Origin: Phyto melanocephala
Taxonomy: Eukaryota > Arthropoda > Insecta > Diptera > Rhinophoridae
Assembly: GCA_941918925.1 (NCBI GenBank)
Contig: OW799235.1
Coordinates: 21,429,201-21,493,200, forward strand
Direction of reading: 5' to 3'
Length of the DNA: 64,000 nt
This document shows, in pieces, positions 45,654-57,085 of this stretch. The notes under the pieces were generated by a model. The model searched no databases. It saw only the letters and a program-made list of their open reading frames with translations, and had not been told where the DNA came from. Position numbers and translations under genes: made by a program. Each line of letters starts with the position of its first letter. Positions within the stretch are counted from its first letter, which is position 1.

Positions 45654-47973
45654 ATGGAAAAATACTTATGTAAGGTGTGGAACTTAGATAGATCTAAGAA
45701 AAAATCCTTCTTATGCCAGCCATTTATTGAGCAGATAATTAAAAAGGGTAGGTACAAAAAACACAGAGGGTATTCAAATGTGGTATATTTTTAATTGTAT
45801 TCTAATCCGCAACATATTTTAAAATTTTTAAAAATAAGTATATTCTCTCCGACCTTTTAAAGTGTAAATATTTATTTTTTATGTACAGGCTCAAGGTCAA
45901 GTCACTTCATTGAAATAATTAAATTAAATTCTTAATACGTTTTACTAAATATTAATTTATAACTTTTTTTTTCAAAATTTCGGGCCCTGTTCGGTGCTCT
46001 TCTTCAGGAATACAACAGTTAACATTTAATAAAACGTATTATGAATTTTATTTAAATATTTCAATTAAGTGATTTGACCTTGAGCCTGTATATAAAAAAA
46101 TTTATTTAAAAAAATAAAATAAAAAATATAAAATCAAATTTATCCCATTGTGAATACATCCATTAAATACAGTATTAACTAAAAATTATTTTTTTATTTT
46201 AGCACAAGATTATTTGCTTAATGGCACTAGGCTGGTTTTAGAATCCGATGGAACAGATATAGATGACGATGAAGTTTTGGAGTATTTTTTAAAAGATAAA
46301 AATACTTTAATGATTTTAAATAATGATGAAGCTTGGAGACCAGATGGGATATCGAATACGATGAAATCCAATTTATTAGATCAAGCGTCTGGATCATCTT
46401 CAATTGTTTCTATTTCTGATGATGAGCAAGGGTTACAATTGCTTACCCAAAACTCTCAATTATTCTCAGAAAGTAACGTGCAACATATTTATTGTAACGA
46501 ACTGGCAGTTAACCAACGAGAAGTTTTTGGAGAAAATGAAAATAATGCATCGACACAAAACAACTGTAGGAATATTGAGATGCAGGAAGTACTGTATATA
46601 TGTGATGACAATCAACAAAAGGCCAGCGAAAATATAAATTCAGGATCTCAAAAAAATTTTAATTCTAGAGCCCCTTGTGATTTGTTCCACAATTTTGAAA
46701 TACCTTGGCTTAGGTTGTCCCCTGAAATTATAAAGAGACTAAATGGAAAACAAAAACTCGGTAAACTATTAAGAGCTTTTGCTAATGCTGTAGTCGATGA
46801 GTTACGTGAGATATCACATTATATACCAATGAGTGTTTACAGAGAAATTGCTCAAAATGCGTCATGCAAATTTCCAGATTCTTTTATAGAAAGAGATGGA
46901 GAAGGGAATATAATGTCGCATTGTCCTGTTTCCTTAATCGCTTCCATGAGAAATCGTAACAATTTTTTAAACGCATACCCCAAAAATAAACCAGTAGACA
47001 TTGATATGCCTCATAAGAAAAGAGTTTTAAACACATTAGCCAGAACTTGTGTTAATTTATATCCACAAAATACAATGCAAGACGATCAAGACCTAAATAT
47101 GAAGAAACAGTTTTTATTGTCAATGCATCATAAAAACAAACTTTCTGCAAATGAAGAAGAAACTGTTAAAAAGTATATGACAGATTGTTTCACTACCCAA
47201 AGAAATTTTTTTAATAACTTACAACCTCCAACCGTCAAAGATATTTTGAAAAACTGGCCAATGATTTTTCAAAAAGACTGTCTTTACGGTCACTTCAATA
47301 AGGTAATGGAACTGGATTTTAATTTATTTAAAAAAAACTTTTATGCATCCGCTAATAAAATGAGGACTTTTTTTGGTCTTCAGAAGAACGCAGAAGAAAA
47401 ACATATATTAAAGGCAATTTGCAAATTTTTTAAAGAGAACGATACGCTCATCTTTAAAGAATATAAAGTAATGTTTAAATTTTCTTAAACCTAAGTTTAT
47501 AAAACTCTTATATATGTATCCTTTTTGTAATCTATAGTTTGGCTCCACGCTGGACGAGGTTAAAAACGATGTAGAAATAGTTACTCCGTGGATATCTATA
47601 GTTGGTAAACATCTTTTTTAAACTTGATTTAAATTTAAAACAAATTTTTTTTTTTATATTAAATTTTTCATTTGTACTTCTAGAAACATCCATAGAGAAA
47701 GATCGTACATCCACTGCTTATATTTGGTTTGAAAAGGAGATTACATCGAAGGAAAAGGATTTTAATATACTTGACCTAGTTTTACAGTTGCTTTGCTATT
47801 ATTATATATTTAATATTGTTTATCCGAAGGATATATCGCAAACTTTTGAATTCTTAATGCGATATTTTTTTAGATTTTATCCCTCGCAAATGAGAGGCAA
47901 AAAGCTTCATATAAATAATTTAAGAAAAATAAATACTTTAATACGCAAGCTGGATACAGTTATCGAGAAATAA
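45654..47973 (+). CDS. CACTA accessory protein with N-terminal CIDE-N domain (4 exons)
   Basis: The proposed exons 45654-45747, 46203-47467, 47538-47604 and 47684-47973 join in frame (phases 1, 0, 1) with GT...AG introns, giving about 571 aa. Residues 1-~75 span exons 1 and 2 and read KYLCKVWNLDRSKKK..., then TRLVLESDGTDIDDDEVLEY and LMILNNDEAW. This matches the CIDE-N fold of CAD/ICAD/CIDE/DREP proteins, including the acidic DGTxIDDDE strand. A variable Ser/Asn-rich region follows. The C-terminal part (PPTVKDILKNWPMIF; exon 4 FNIVYPKDISQTFEFLMRYF) resembles uncharacterised transposon-linked SAMD3-like proteins of animals. It is probably an accessory protein of transposition. The exon model and CIDE-N assignment are inferred from sequence alone. 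Confidence 0.75.
45884..46090. mobile_element. Foldback MITE within intron 1 of the CIDE-N gene
   Basis: The arms TACAGGCTCAAGGTCAAGTC and GACCTTGAGCCTGTA extend as an inverted repeat of about 60 bp. TA occurs on both sides. No coding. It would be spliced out with the intron. Confidence 0.8.
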
Positions 47974-48801
47974 TCATAAGTGTAGTCATTTTTTAAAATA
48001 AATTTAACCTTCCCTTTAAAAAAAAATGTTGATTTTTTTAAGTTTAAGCATTTTGAATTCAATTTTTTTCTTTTAAATGTAAGACCTTTTATTAATAATT
48101 ATTAATATATATTTAAATAACTTCTGAAATTTTTTATCAAAAGCAACAATACGTAAATTTCAATAGTTAGTAACTTACTAAGAATAAGAAATATATATAA
48201 ATAATTTTAAAAACCACTATTTACCACAATACAAACTATAATTTCTTATATAAATGTGTGTATACATACAAATGTATACTTAAACCAAAATAAAAAATCC
48301 ATTATTTTTTGTTGTTTAAAAAAATATATAAGAAATTATTCGTATTTAAATAAACAGATTCAAATACTTTACATGTAATCATATTGTTAAAAAAACCATT
48401 AATGAAAATGAAGCTTGGTTTATTTTTGTATAATGTTTTGTTTTAATAAATGTAATTTAACAAATACAAATATTTTACGCATTTTTTATTATAGAAAACA
48501 AAATATTAAAAATTAAACAAAAATGGGAAGAAATTAAACACAATTTGTGTAAAACATTTAAACATTTTTTTGTTCAAAATAAAACAAATTATGTTCAAAA
48601 ATCAACACAATGTTTAAAAAAAATAGTTGTTTAATTTTAGGTCGACAATAGCTTGTAAAGTGTTGCCTACTATTATCGACCTAATTTTCAGCAAAAGTGT
48701 TTTAGAGTGTAGCCTATCTGATGTGACTAATGATAATTTGACTGAAAATAATGTACCAGCTTTATGTTATAATTAAACATGATCTAACAAATGTTCATAC
48801 A

Positions 48802-49560
48802 TTACAATGCCTTAATCGACTTGATGTCTTTTGGCGTACAATGCAGCTTAATGATGTTTTTTTTATCAGTTAAAGCTTGTTCAAATTTTCTATTAATCAT
48901 TGTGAGACACATTTTAAAATTTACTTCGATTTCCTGGTCATCAACTGTAAATATTGCAAGTTGAAGGGTTTTAATTGTATCTTTTATTTTTTTGACTTCA
49001 TCAGATATGACATCTTTTGTTTCTTTTTTTAATGTTAGTTTTATTGGTCTGCAATACTTTGTTGACGAGGATATTTAATTTTTCTTTAAATCAATTTCTG
49101 CTACTACTACTACTATACTATTTGACGGCTCTAAGCCGCTATAACTTTTTGTTAAGTGCAGTAAAACGAAAGATACCATAAATAAATCAGCATCTGATGA
49201 ATATTCGGCATAATATTGCTTGTATTGTCGCTGACCAGAGGACAAATCACATCCCTTTTAAATTAAAGTAATGCTGCCATTTGCAAGCATCCTGCGTGTA
49301 TAACAACTGTTCGGCAGTATGTTGAAGAAGATCTTGCAATTACTGCTGAAGTCGAAGTGACAGTCATAGCAGTTTGGGAAGGTAAACAATCTTTTTAGAC
49401 AGCGACTAAATCTCTATATTCTGGGAAAATCTTCTAATTCTTATTATTGGTTCGCTTTCGCAATTCCATATACTGGTTCTTAGTTAATTTTAAATTCAAA
49501 AAAAGTGCTAACGCTTCTTTCGTAGTAAACTTCTTATCTTCATTTGGTGTTGAAATATTT
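48802..49560 (-). pseudogene. Transib/RAG1-like transposase relic
   Basis: Minus-strand frames, in order from 49560: KKFTTKEALALFLNLKLTKN with QYMELRKRTNN; then GCDLSSGQRQYKQ followed by SSDADLFMVSFVLLHL (49254-49140); then, in the frame ending at 48802, SSTKYCRPIKLTLKKET followed by LTMINRKFEQALTD and CTPKDIKSI. This resembles a transposase-like family of aphids and Hydra, and more distantly the RAG1/Transib core, where an Asp sits in a WDG/GCDG-type motif and a CRPI/CKPL block follows. Stops and frameshifts show that it is dead. The family link is from memory and needs a profile search. Confidence 0.45.
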
Positions 49561-49680
49561 TCCTAAACGTTCTTTGTGCACCTTGTACTTGCTTCTTTTA
49601 TTTTTTATTCGGTTATTATTCGTTTTTTTTTTTTAATTTTTGTGTTGGTTAAATTTGGTGCAAATATGACTCTTTTATGA

Positions 49681-49968
49681 CTATTGGAGAAATTTCTTCA
49701 TTGATATTCTTAAGTTTGTTTCCTCGAGTTCTTTCATTATATTCTTCAATTGGTTTTGCTCGTACATACTTTTCTTGTTATAAGAGCATTTAACGTACCA
49801 TTTTTTAAATCTTTCTCCAAAATTTATAAATTTTTTGTTTGTATAGTGTAATTTCTTCTGTATTGCAACTGTAAAAAATTTATTGCTTGGTATATGCAAT
49901 TCCACATTGTGTACATCGTTTTGTTGGAAGAAAATATCAGTGAGATCTCTATAAGTGTACTTAGCCAT
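49681..49968 (-). CDS. Unrecognised lysine-rich 95-aa frame
   Basis: ATG at 49968 starts MAKYTYRDLTDIFFQQNDVH. The frame is Lys/Asn-rich, has KLHYTNKKFINFGERFKKWY in the middle and ends KKFLQ. It lies about 120 bp upstream, on the same strand, of the Transib/RAG1-like relic, so it may be that element's N-terminal part. No family recognised, no signal peptide or membrane segment. Could be chance. Positions 49993-50724 hold nothing else that I can support. Confidence 0.3.
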   Translation of the reverse strand: MAKYTYRDLTDIFFQQNDVHNVELHIPSNKFFTVAIQKKLHYTNKKFINFGERFKKWYVKCSYNKKSMYEQNQLKNIMKELEETNLRISMKKFLQ

Positions 49969-50724
49969 TGTACAAATTGTATTGAACCACAATTATTAAG
50001 ACATAACTGTAATATTCTTACTCGCAAATAAACAAAAAAACAATTCAGGCAGACAGCATATCACAATCAAGAAGCAATAGACGTGCACCCATGCACCCCT
50101 AAAGTTAATTACAAAAATATTTTGAATACAATGGCTTAATTCATTCACTAGCGTAGGAGTTATACATCATAGTAGTTGTACATCCTTTATTTTGATGTTT
50201 TCTACATTTTTCTACAAAACTTACAACAATTTAGCCAATATTTATAGAATTTCGTATGAATACATCACAGCTGGAAAAAAAGTACCATCGTCGATTTTCT
50301 TCAGTATGGAAAAGTTTATGTCTTACAATCTGCGCCTCCTGCGACAGTTGTGAATTGAGTAATTTGTTTTTCCAGGAATTTCAATTTGAATTTTTAATAG
50401 CTCACAGAATATTTCACGCACAAGAAAACAATTTTCTCTATACATAAAACACATCCTCTTTGGTGACACTATCATAAAAAAAACCAACAAATATTTGCAG
50501 GTCGTTTATGATTTTGGGTTTTTTTTAATAACCCAAAAATTATTTTGCGTACTCAGAAGTCTATATTTTTTTCGCTAAAGCGGTATCCTATAAGGGCTAA
50601 GAGGACAAGAGGTCTTGTTCCCTATTAACGGGTTTACCGTAATTAGTTGAGATCTGCTTCTTATTGTGCGCAGTTGTGAATCCAGCAAAAAAAGACATGC
50701 AAAACAAATAGTGAATGAGTTCAA

Positions 50725-51120
50725 CCCATGATGAAGTGGTTTAATTTAGGTAAAACATGCATGATTTTTGCATTAATGTGTCATTACGCAAAGAAAAGCA
50801 CATTATTTAGAACTTTTTTAACTCCTGGATTAACGTATGGCTGCGAACTTATTGATAATTGTGACATGGCCAGTATACGTAAAATGAATGTGATTTTTAA
50901 CAATATCGTTAGATATGTCGAGGGACTAGGAAGATTGGATTGTACTTCTTCCTATGTTATATTACCTCTTGGCATCTCCCACGAAAACTTTTTCCAAATT
51001 CGATTTCATCTGACACATAAGATAATATATACTCAAACGTGTGCTTAGCTGTTTTCTAATTTACGTTTTACCAGATCAGTAAGGGGAAGAAGCACAGGTA
51101 TCCCGTGTCTGAATGGAAAT
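50725..51120 (+). pseudogene. LINE ORF2 C-terminal relic upstream of copy 6
   Basis: Frame 50728-51048 reads LTPGLTYGCELIDNCDMASI, then NNIVRYVEGLGRLDCTSSYV and FFQIRFHLTHKIIYTQ. This is the C-terminal region after the RT domain of jockey-group LINEs. It is the best preserved of four such relics located upstream of copies 1, 5, 6 and 7. Confidence 0.7.
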
Positions 51121-51123
51121 TGC

Positions 51124-51170
51124 ATGACTACACGTTGTGAAGGGTATATTAGATTCGGCACGGCCGAACT
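51124..51170 (+). mobile_element. Truncated 3' end of a type-A element
   Basis: CATGACTACACGTTGTGAAG, GGTATATTAGATTCGG and CACGGCCGAACTTG are the last ~45 bp of a type-A element. The homologous place upstream of copy 7 (near 61130) lacks it. Confidence 0.65.
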
Positions 51171-51639
51171 TGTTTTAACTAAAACTATAGTTTTACAATT
51201 TTTGCATTCCTATACTTTAAGTATAAGACATAATCTTATCGCATAGCCAATTACGATAAATAAACACTCAAATTAAATTAATTCCTTAAAAAATATATTC
51301 GAATAAAAATGATTAATTGTCGGGTTTTTTTAAAATATTGACTTTTGATTTCTGAAATTCTAAAACTGTACCATTTATCAGATATCAATAAAACAACTAC
51401 AATACATGTTTGTATTTTTCGATCATCCAATTTTAAATTTATTAATCATTTGCTATAGGTGTGTATGATATTTGTTTAATTTTTGACATAGATTTTATTT
51501 GAAGTTAATAGAATAGTATCATAATAAAATAATGTTATTAATTGTTAAACGATATTTGTCTGGTCTGCAAACAAAGTATATCTTGAAGTTCTTAATATGA
51601 TTCAGTGACATTTAGAAACTATTGTTTGATACACGCGTT

Positions 51640-51825
51640 GGTAAATAATATTTTTAAACAATAAAAAATAATGAAATGTTTTAAAACAAAATATTAGGAA
51701 ATTCATCTATAATCTTTAAAGACAAACAAAAAGTTTTCGTATAAATACAGCAAAATTACTTTAAGTTATTATCTTTCAACTGTCTGAAGTCTTAAACTGT
51801 AGTTCTCAGCGTGCTTTTATTAAAT
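51640..51825 (+). promoter_or_regulatory. Proximal promoter of defensin-like gene copy 6
   Basis: GGTAAATA (51640-51647) is 100 bp before TATAAATA (51740-51747). CTTTCAACTGTCTGAAGTC follows. Nearly identical to the copy-7 promoter. Confidence 0.55.
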
Positions 51826-52407
51826 ATGAACTTCTTCTGGACATTGTTTTTACTCCTTACAACACTCACTGTTGGCCTAGTGCAAGCCGTAGACTTTAAT
51901 GACATTTATGTTATCCGCGAGACGCCCTCTACTGAGAAGAATAAACTCGTAGATAATGTTACTGATAAAACTAGTGAAGTTGGACTTGAAGAGTTGGTTC
52001 CAATTGCTTTAGGAGTAAAAATTGGTTTGGAATCTGTCACTCACTATATTTGCAGCCCAGCGCGTAATTCTGACAAACAAAGTCATTATCGTTGTGTTTT
52101 TCATTGCAGAAGACAAAAATACCAGACTGGTCAATGTAGTTCCGAAGGTATTTGTATGTGTCAACACAACAAAGGTCAAGAAAGTATCCCTGCAAATGTT
52201 GTCATATCTGAATACAAGAAATCTAAAAAGGTTGTACCAAGTAAATTTGCCTTAAGAGATTTAATTATTCTGCCAGAAGTTTGTTGGACAGTATTACAGT
52301 TTAATATCTTTAAACAGCAAAACTCAAATTGTGTACGTATGTGTAGACAACTTGGCTATAACATTGGTTTATGTAATTTCTCAGGGAAATGTATTTGCAG
52401 TAAGTAG
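51826..52407 (+). CDS. Secreted two-domain defensin-like peptide precursor, copy 6
   Basis: 193 aa from ATG 51826: signal peptide MNFFWTLFLLLTTLTVGLVQA, acidic propeptide, domain 1 (YICSPARNSDKQ to GICMCQ) and domain 2 (PEVCWTVLQF to GKCICSK), each with six Cys. The linker KSKKVVPSK is shorter than in copies 3 and 5. Both domains are of the subtype of copies 2 and 7. Intact and intronless; AATAAA at 52489-52494. Function inferred as in copy 3. Confidence 0.85.
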   Translation: MNFFWTLFLLLTTLTVGLVQAVDFNDIYVIRETPSTEKNKLVDNVTDKTSEVGLEELVPIALGVKIGLESVTHYICSPARNSDKQSHYRCVFHCRRQKYQTGQCSSEGICMCQHNKGQESIPANVVISEYKKSKKVVPSKFALRDLIILPEVCWTVLQFNIFKQQNSNCVRMCRQLGYNIGLCNFSGKCICSK

Positions 52408-52494
52408 GGCTATGAGCATCGTACGTTAAAAATCCTGTTTTATGTAATTATTCAACAATGTATTATAAATCGAAAAAAATATATTTAAAATAAA

Positions 52495-53079
52495 AGTAAT
52501 ATGAACATACATGTGGTTTTATTTTTTTTTATCAATTTATTTCTTAAATGACACATGTGAAAGTGTATCAAGTTCACCGCTTTTGTGAAAACTATTGTAA
52601 AATATTTTCAACGAATCCTCTACCCTCTTGGCGCTACCTTTCATGGCAAGAAAAGTTTCTTTTACCCATTTGGCTCCACTTGACCCGTTTGTTGAATGTT
52701 ATTATACAATATACATATAAGTAGGAACATTAAAGGAAAATATTGGTTCAATCGGTCCATTTCCGGGCAAAGATATTGGCGAAATATTAACTTTTTATGG
52801 AGATTGCAACAATAAAATTTAATTTGAAAAACAACGATGTGGTACAATCTGTGTGTGTTTTTGTTGCGGCTGCAATACTCTTTATGCCCATTCATGTCTA
52901 CGAATGTCTGAAATGCAGACTCCGTCAGCCCTTTTTCTGAAAATGCGAAGTTTTTTTGTTATTCACTGTACGTCGCACAAACATTAACACAGCAAATTTG
53001 TATGTAAATGATGTTTTAATAAAGGTATATATTTTTGGAATAGAATTAAACAAAGATGAATTTTTTAAAATTGACTTGC
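52495..53079 (+). repeat. Conserved 3' flank of the defensin-like unit (copy 6)
   Basis: Contains GAGATTGCAACAATAAAAT, GGTACAATCTGTGTGTG and TGTACGTCGCACAAACATTA. It is the reference uninterrupted flank for the PI3K-like replacement seen after copy 5. Confidence 0.6.
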
Positions 53080-53620
53080 AATTTACATTGTTCGAAAGAT
53101 AACCATTATTATTAAAACATAACTTCTGGCGTATGATTGTCACGGCTAGCTAGAATGTCGACTAATCTGAAGGTCAAATTTTGAAGCTTTTTCCAACATT
53201 TGTGGATAATATTGGCAATAACGATGCATATGTTGTCCTTCAAATGTTCAATCGTTTCGGGTTTATCGGCTTAGACTAGCGAAATCACATGTCCCCCACA
53301 GAAAATAGTCTAGCGGTGTTAAATTGCACAATATTGAAGGCCAATTCTTGGGCCCGTAAAGTGAAACTGTGTCACAAGCTGGGTGCCATGTTGCGCCTGC
53401 AATTACTTAACGAAAACGTCACTAACTATGGCCTATGGCGGTCACCGTTAACTGTCACATTCTACCAAGCATCGTTTTTAAAGAAGTATGGACCAATGAT
53501 TTCAACATAAAGCACACCAAACAGTCAATTTTTCTGGACGTGTGTCTCAACATATACTTGAACGTTATCATCACCCCAAATACGGCAGTTTTCTTTATTG
53601 GCGTATCCACTCAATGTTAA
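53080..53620 (-). pseudogene. Old mariner transposase relic in the 3' flank (copy 6)
   Basis: On the minus strand the start reads NKENCRIWGDDNVQVYVE (53600-53545), like the NKQNCRIW motif downstream of the first catalytic Asp in mariners. Later parts are decayed. It is the most continuous copy of this relic. Positions 53621-54299 show no recognised gene. Confidence 0.55.
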
Positions 53621-54299
53621 TATACATCTCTGGATATGTTTAAACGTGTTATTTGAGACCGCTCTCTGTAATATTATAAGTTTCGTTGTTTTATTTGATT
53701 TAAACGCGCTAAATTTTTGAAAGTGTACTGGTGTACTTGTGAATCCGTGTATAATCTACCATTCTATTTTGATGAAATTGGTATGCAAAAACATATATAA
53801 ATATGTTTATTATTGTTTGAGTAATTATAAATCTATTAATGCTTTCTCAATAAACATTTCCAATTTACGAAAAAGTTTGAACATATCAAGAAATTTGTTC
53901 AATCTTGTTCTGCAACCGAAACTAAATTTCACTTCTTTTCCTTTTTCTTCTGCAAAACTTAACTTTTTGTTGGCGACTTTCGAAAATTTTTAAAAGGGTT
54001 TATGACTTTTCCAAAAAGTAATTTAATGTATAATTAATCGGTGTTATGGCTATTTGTTTCAATAACCCCAATAATTTTTCTAATTTTTAATTCTGTAGAA
54101 GTTTTTGCCTGTTGTGCAGCCTACTATTTTACCAGACAGTGATACACCGAAATCACTTAACCGTTTCTTTAAAAGTTGAATAAAAATCACTGCCAGACTA
54201 ATAAATTTCATATAAATTATTATATAAATAAACCATATTACGAAAAAATCTGGATTTTCCGAGAGTTTTTGAAAAACATTTTATGTGATTTAGAAGAAA

Positions 54300-56052
54300 A
54301 CAAGCAAGAGCACTTATTCGGCTGTGCCGAATCTTTTATACCCACCACCAATTTTGTGTACATTTAAAGCACAATATTTATTATTTTGTTAATCGCTATG
54401 GAATAATCTCTTTATAATAAAATATGCTTCACTTTCTTTGTAGAGGGTGGTTAAATTTTAAGGGCACATGTTGAAGGTGAACTACACCTAGTCTTTAAAT
54501 TTTTTTTCTGCATTTCATTTGACATTTCTCAATCTCAAACTTACTCAATTTGATCCGTGGAAAGATACGCAAATGAGCAACGCGTAAAAGTTATTCAGGT
54601 TTTTTATGAAAATGGGCGTTCAAACCAAAATGCATTTTGTGCACTAGGAGATTCTTTTGATCAACATAATCGTTTGAATTCGTTTACAATTGGGAGAATT
54701 TTAAAAAATATTTAAATTTCTGAAAACGGGTCTGTATAAAATGTTAGAACATCTGTAAATGCCTTCTTAGTTCGTTAAATGGGAACCATTGCTGTTTTTT
54801 GCGATAGTCTGGCAAAAGAGCAGTCAACCTCGACTCATCATTGTGCCTAACAATTAGCACCAAAATTGTCATTGAAAATTCGGACCATCGGTTGGTTGTG
54901 TGGCGCCGAGGTTAGGGGTTGGGTGCCATTTGTCCGACATTTTGTTCCATACGTAATTGAATCATACAAATATTATCATTATAAAAAGAAATGATAATAA
55001 TTTCCCAAATAATTTGTGATTTATTTAAAATCAACATCGGCCCTTAAAATTTAACCACCCTTTATAACTTCGATATGCTAGTAAAATGTTTTCGTAAACT
55101 AAGTCTTTCAATGAAAGTGGGCGTTAAAGTAGGCGTGTCAATAAAGTTTCTGCTAATAAACACAACTTAGATATTTCAATATAGTCCTTTATTCTTTTAA
55201 GATAAACCGTTTTATGGGAGGTAGGCGTTAAAGTGGGCGTGCCACCTAAACTTTTTGGCACAAATATAACATTGATTAGAAGGATATATGTAGCAAATTT
55301 CATCATCATAGCTCTAGTTTTGTCGGTTTTATAAGCTTTTAAATTTCATTAACGATAGATAACGTGAAAAGTGGGCGTTATAGTAGGCGTGTCAAAGTTA
55401 TTTCTGCTAATGAATACAACTTAAATATTTCAATATAGTCCTTTAGTATTCCAAAATCTTTATTCATTGAGAAATTATATGAATTTGAGATAAAGCATTT
55501 TATCGGAGGTGGGCGTAAAAGTGGACGTGTCACATTGACTTTCCGTTACAACAAAGCCTCTCACCAAAAAACAAAGTGTGCTCAATTTCAGAATCGTATA
55601 TCTAATTTTGTCCGTTTTATTAGGTTTTAAATTTTAAATATACTGAAATATACACTGCGCGGTATAAATTTTCGTACATTTTGATCTATAACTCCTTTCC
55701 TAATGCATAGATTTAAGAAATTTTTAGGGAAAATATTGTTTTGACTCGAGAAATATATATTCGAAGTTTTATGACTCTACGTTAATGCGTTTGAACACAA
55801 TTGCATTTTATTCGATGTTCAGTTTTTTCGACCTACTCTTGCATTACGCGCTATAACTCTCTTCCTAATATTCCGATTTTGCCCATTTTCAACTCCAAAC
55901 AAACCTTGTCTATAAGAAAGATTCTGGCAAAGTTTGAGCCCCCGATTCAGAATATATATGCTTTATGGGGTCTAAAATGGATATTTCGATGTGTTACAAA
56001 CGGAATGACAAAATGAATATACCACCACCATTTTTTTGATGGCGGGTATAAA
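54300..56052 (-). mobile_element. Type-B element with MITE
   Basis: Starts CAAGCAAGAGCACTTATTCG with the GGCTGTGCC hairpin, has the MITE at 54445-55060, two ~300-bp units and the core, and ends GATGGCGGGTATAAAA. The GTCY run is deleted in this copy (near 55935). Confidence 0.8.
54445..55060 (+). mobile_element. Mariner-derived MITE inside type-B element
   Basis: Termini GGGTGGTTAAATTTTAAGGG and CCCTTAAAATTTAACCACCC, flanked by TA (TTTGTAGA... and TTTATAAC). Same insertion point as in the sister type-B copies. Confidence 0.75.
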
Positions 56053-56064
56053 ACACATTACCAA

Positions 56065-56249
56065 AAATTTTTTTTAGCTCTTTTAGTAAAATTTTGCATA
56101 AAATATTTGACCTTGTGTCACAAAAATTGGTCTGGTGCTCACGGTTGGATCGTCACGGGTATATAATGGGGTATAGAAGAGCTTTATATACTAAATGGTG
56201 CTAATTTATTTTTGTTATCTTATGTTCTGTAGGAGTTATATTATTAATA
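56065..56249 (+). repeat. Partial upstream segment of the defensin-like unit
   Basis: GTGCTCACGGTTGGATCGTC and GGGTATATAATGGGGTATAG match the segments upstream of copies 5 and 7. It continues after the type-A element at 57086-57450 (TTTCCCGTTTTAGCAAAATG). No defensin-like gene follows directly. Confidence 0.5.
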
Positions 56250-57085
56250 AGTAAGAGCGCTATATTCGGCCATGCCGAATCTTATATACCCTTCACAACG
56301 TGTAGTCATGCAATAACAGTAGTTTGTATCACCATTCCCCATATGATATACGTACATACATATAAAAACCATACATATATAAAAACATCCCATTGTAAAA
56401 TTATTAATTTACGTATGTATGCTAAAAAAAAATAAAAAAAAAATATTTAAAAAAAAATATTAAAAAAAAATTTTTTTTTAAATTTAAAAAAAAATTAAAA
56501 AAAAAGTTTTTGAAAAAATAATTAAAATATATATAATAAATATAAAACAAAAAAATATTATAAAAAAAATTTTTAAACAAATATAAAAAATTAAAAAAAA
56601 AAATTAAAAAAAATATAAATAATATATTAAATAAAAAATAAAAAAAATATTAAAAAAAAATTAAAAAAAATGTTTTAAAAAAATAAAAAAAAAATTTTTT
56701 TGGCTCAGCCAGTATACACGTTTGTATGTATGTATGTTGTTGTTGTAATGTTGTTTTTGTGAAAAAAAATCGAGGTGGTCGTGGGTTTTTGCTCATATCT
56801 CAGTTGTTAATGAACCGATGTTTCTGATTTTCAATACCGATCTACTCCCGAATATTTCTGATATTTAAATACCTCACCCGGGTCCATGCGATATCGGGGG
56901 GCTTCAAAAAGTTGATTTCAACATACACACGGACTGACGGACAGACTGACAGAGCTTAATCGACTCCACTATTCATAAGCTTTCAGAAAATATATACTTT
57001 ATTGGGTCGGAAATGAAAATTGTAGAAATTTCACACGGAATGACAAACCTTATATACCCTTTTTCACTGTGTGAAGGGTATAAAA
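56250..57085 (-). mobile_element. Type-A mini-me/DINE-1-like element
   Basis: Starts AAGTAAGAGCGCTATATTCG with the GGCCATGCC hairpin, has an A/T tract at 56420-56700 and ends TTCACTGTGTGAAGGGTATA. Confidence 0.8.

Larger units (their letters stand above)
42493..48709 (+). mobile_element. Apparently complete CACTA/EnSpm DNA transposon
   Basis: The terminal inverted repeats CACTCTAAAAC (42493-42503) and GTTTTAGAGTG (48699-48709) are perfect. TA flanks both sides, a 2-bp duplication as known for this superfamily. Subterminal regions carry repeated TGTTTAAA/TTTAAACA motifs (about 42640-42860 and 48310-48640). It contains two plus-strand genes: the transposase (42971-45556) and a CIDE-N accessory gene (45654-47973). 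Both look intact, so the element may be or recently was active. Size about 6.2 kb. Confidence 0.85.

Noticed and set aside
53739..53993. 84-codon plus-strand frame
   Set aside because: No family resemblance, AT-driven composition, no paralogue in other units to test it.
56420..56705. Long A/T tracts (also 3380-3610, 11640-11820, 27480-27720)
   Set aside because: Considered as an origin or matrix-attachment region, but each is the same internal tract of a type-A element.
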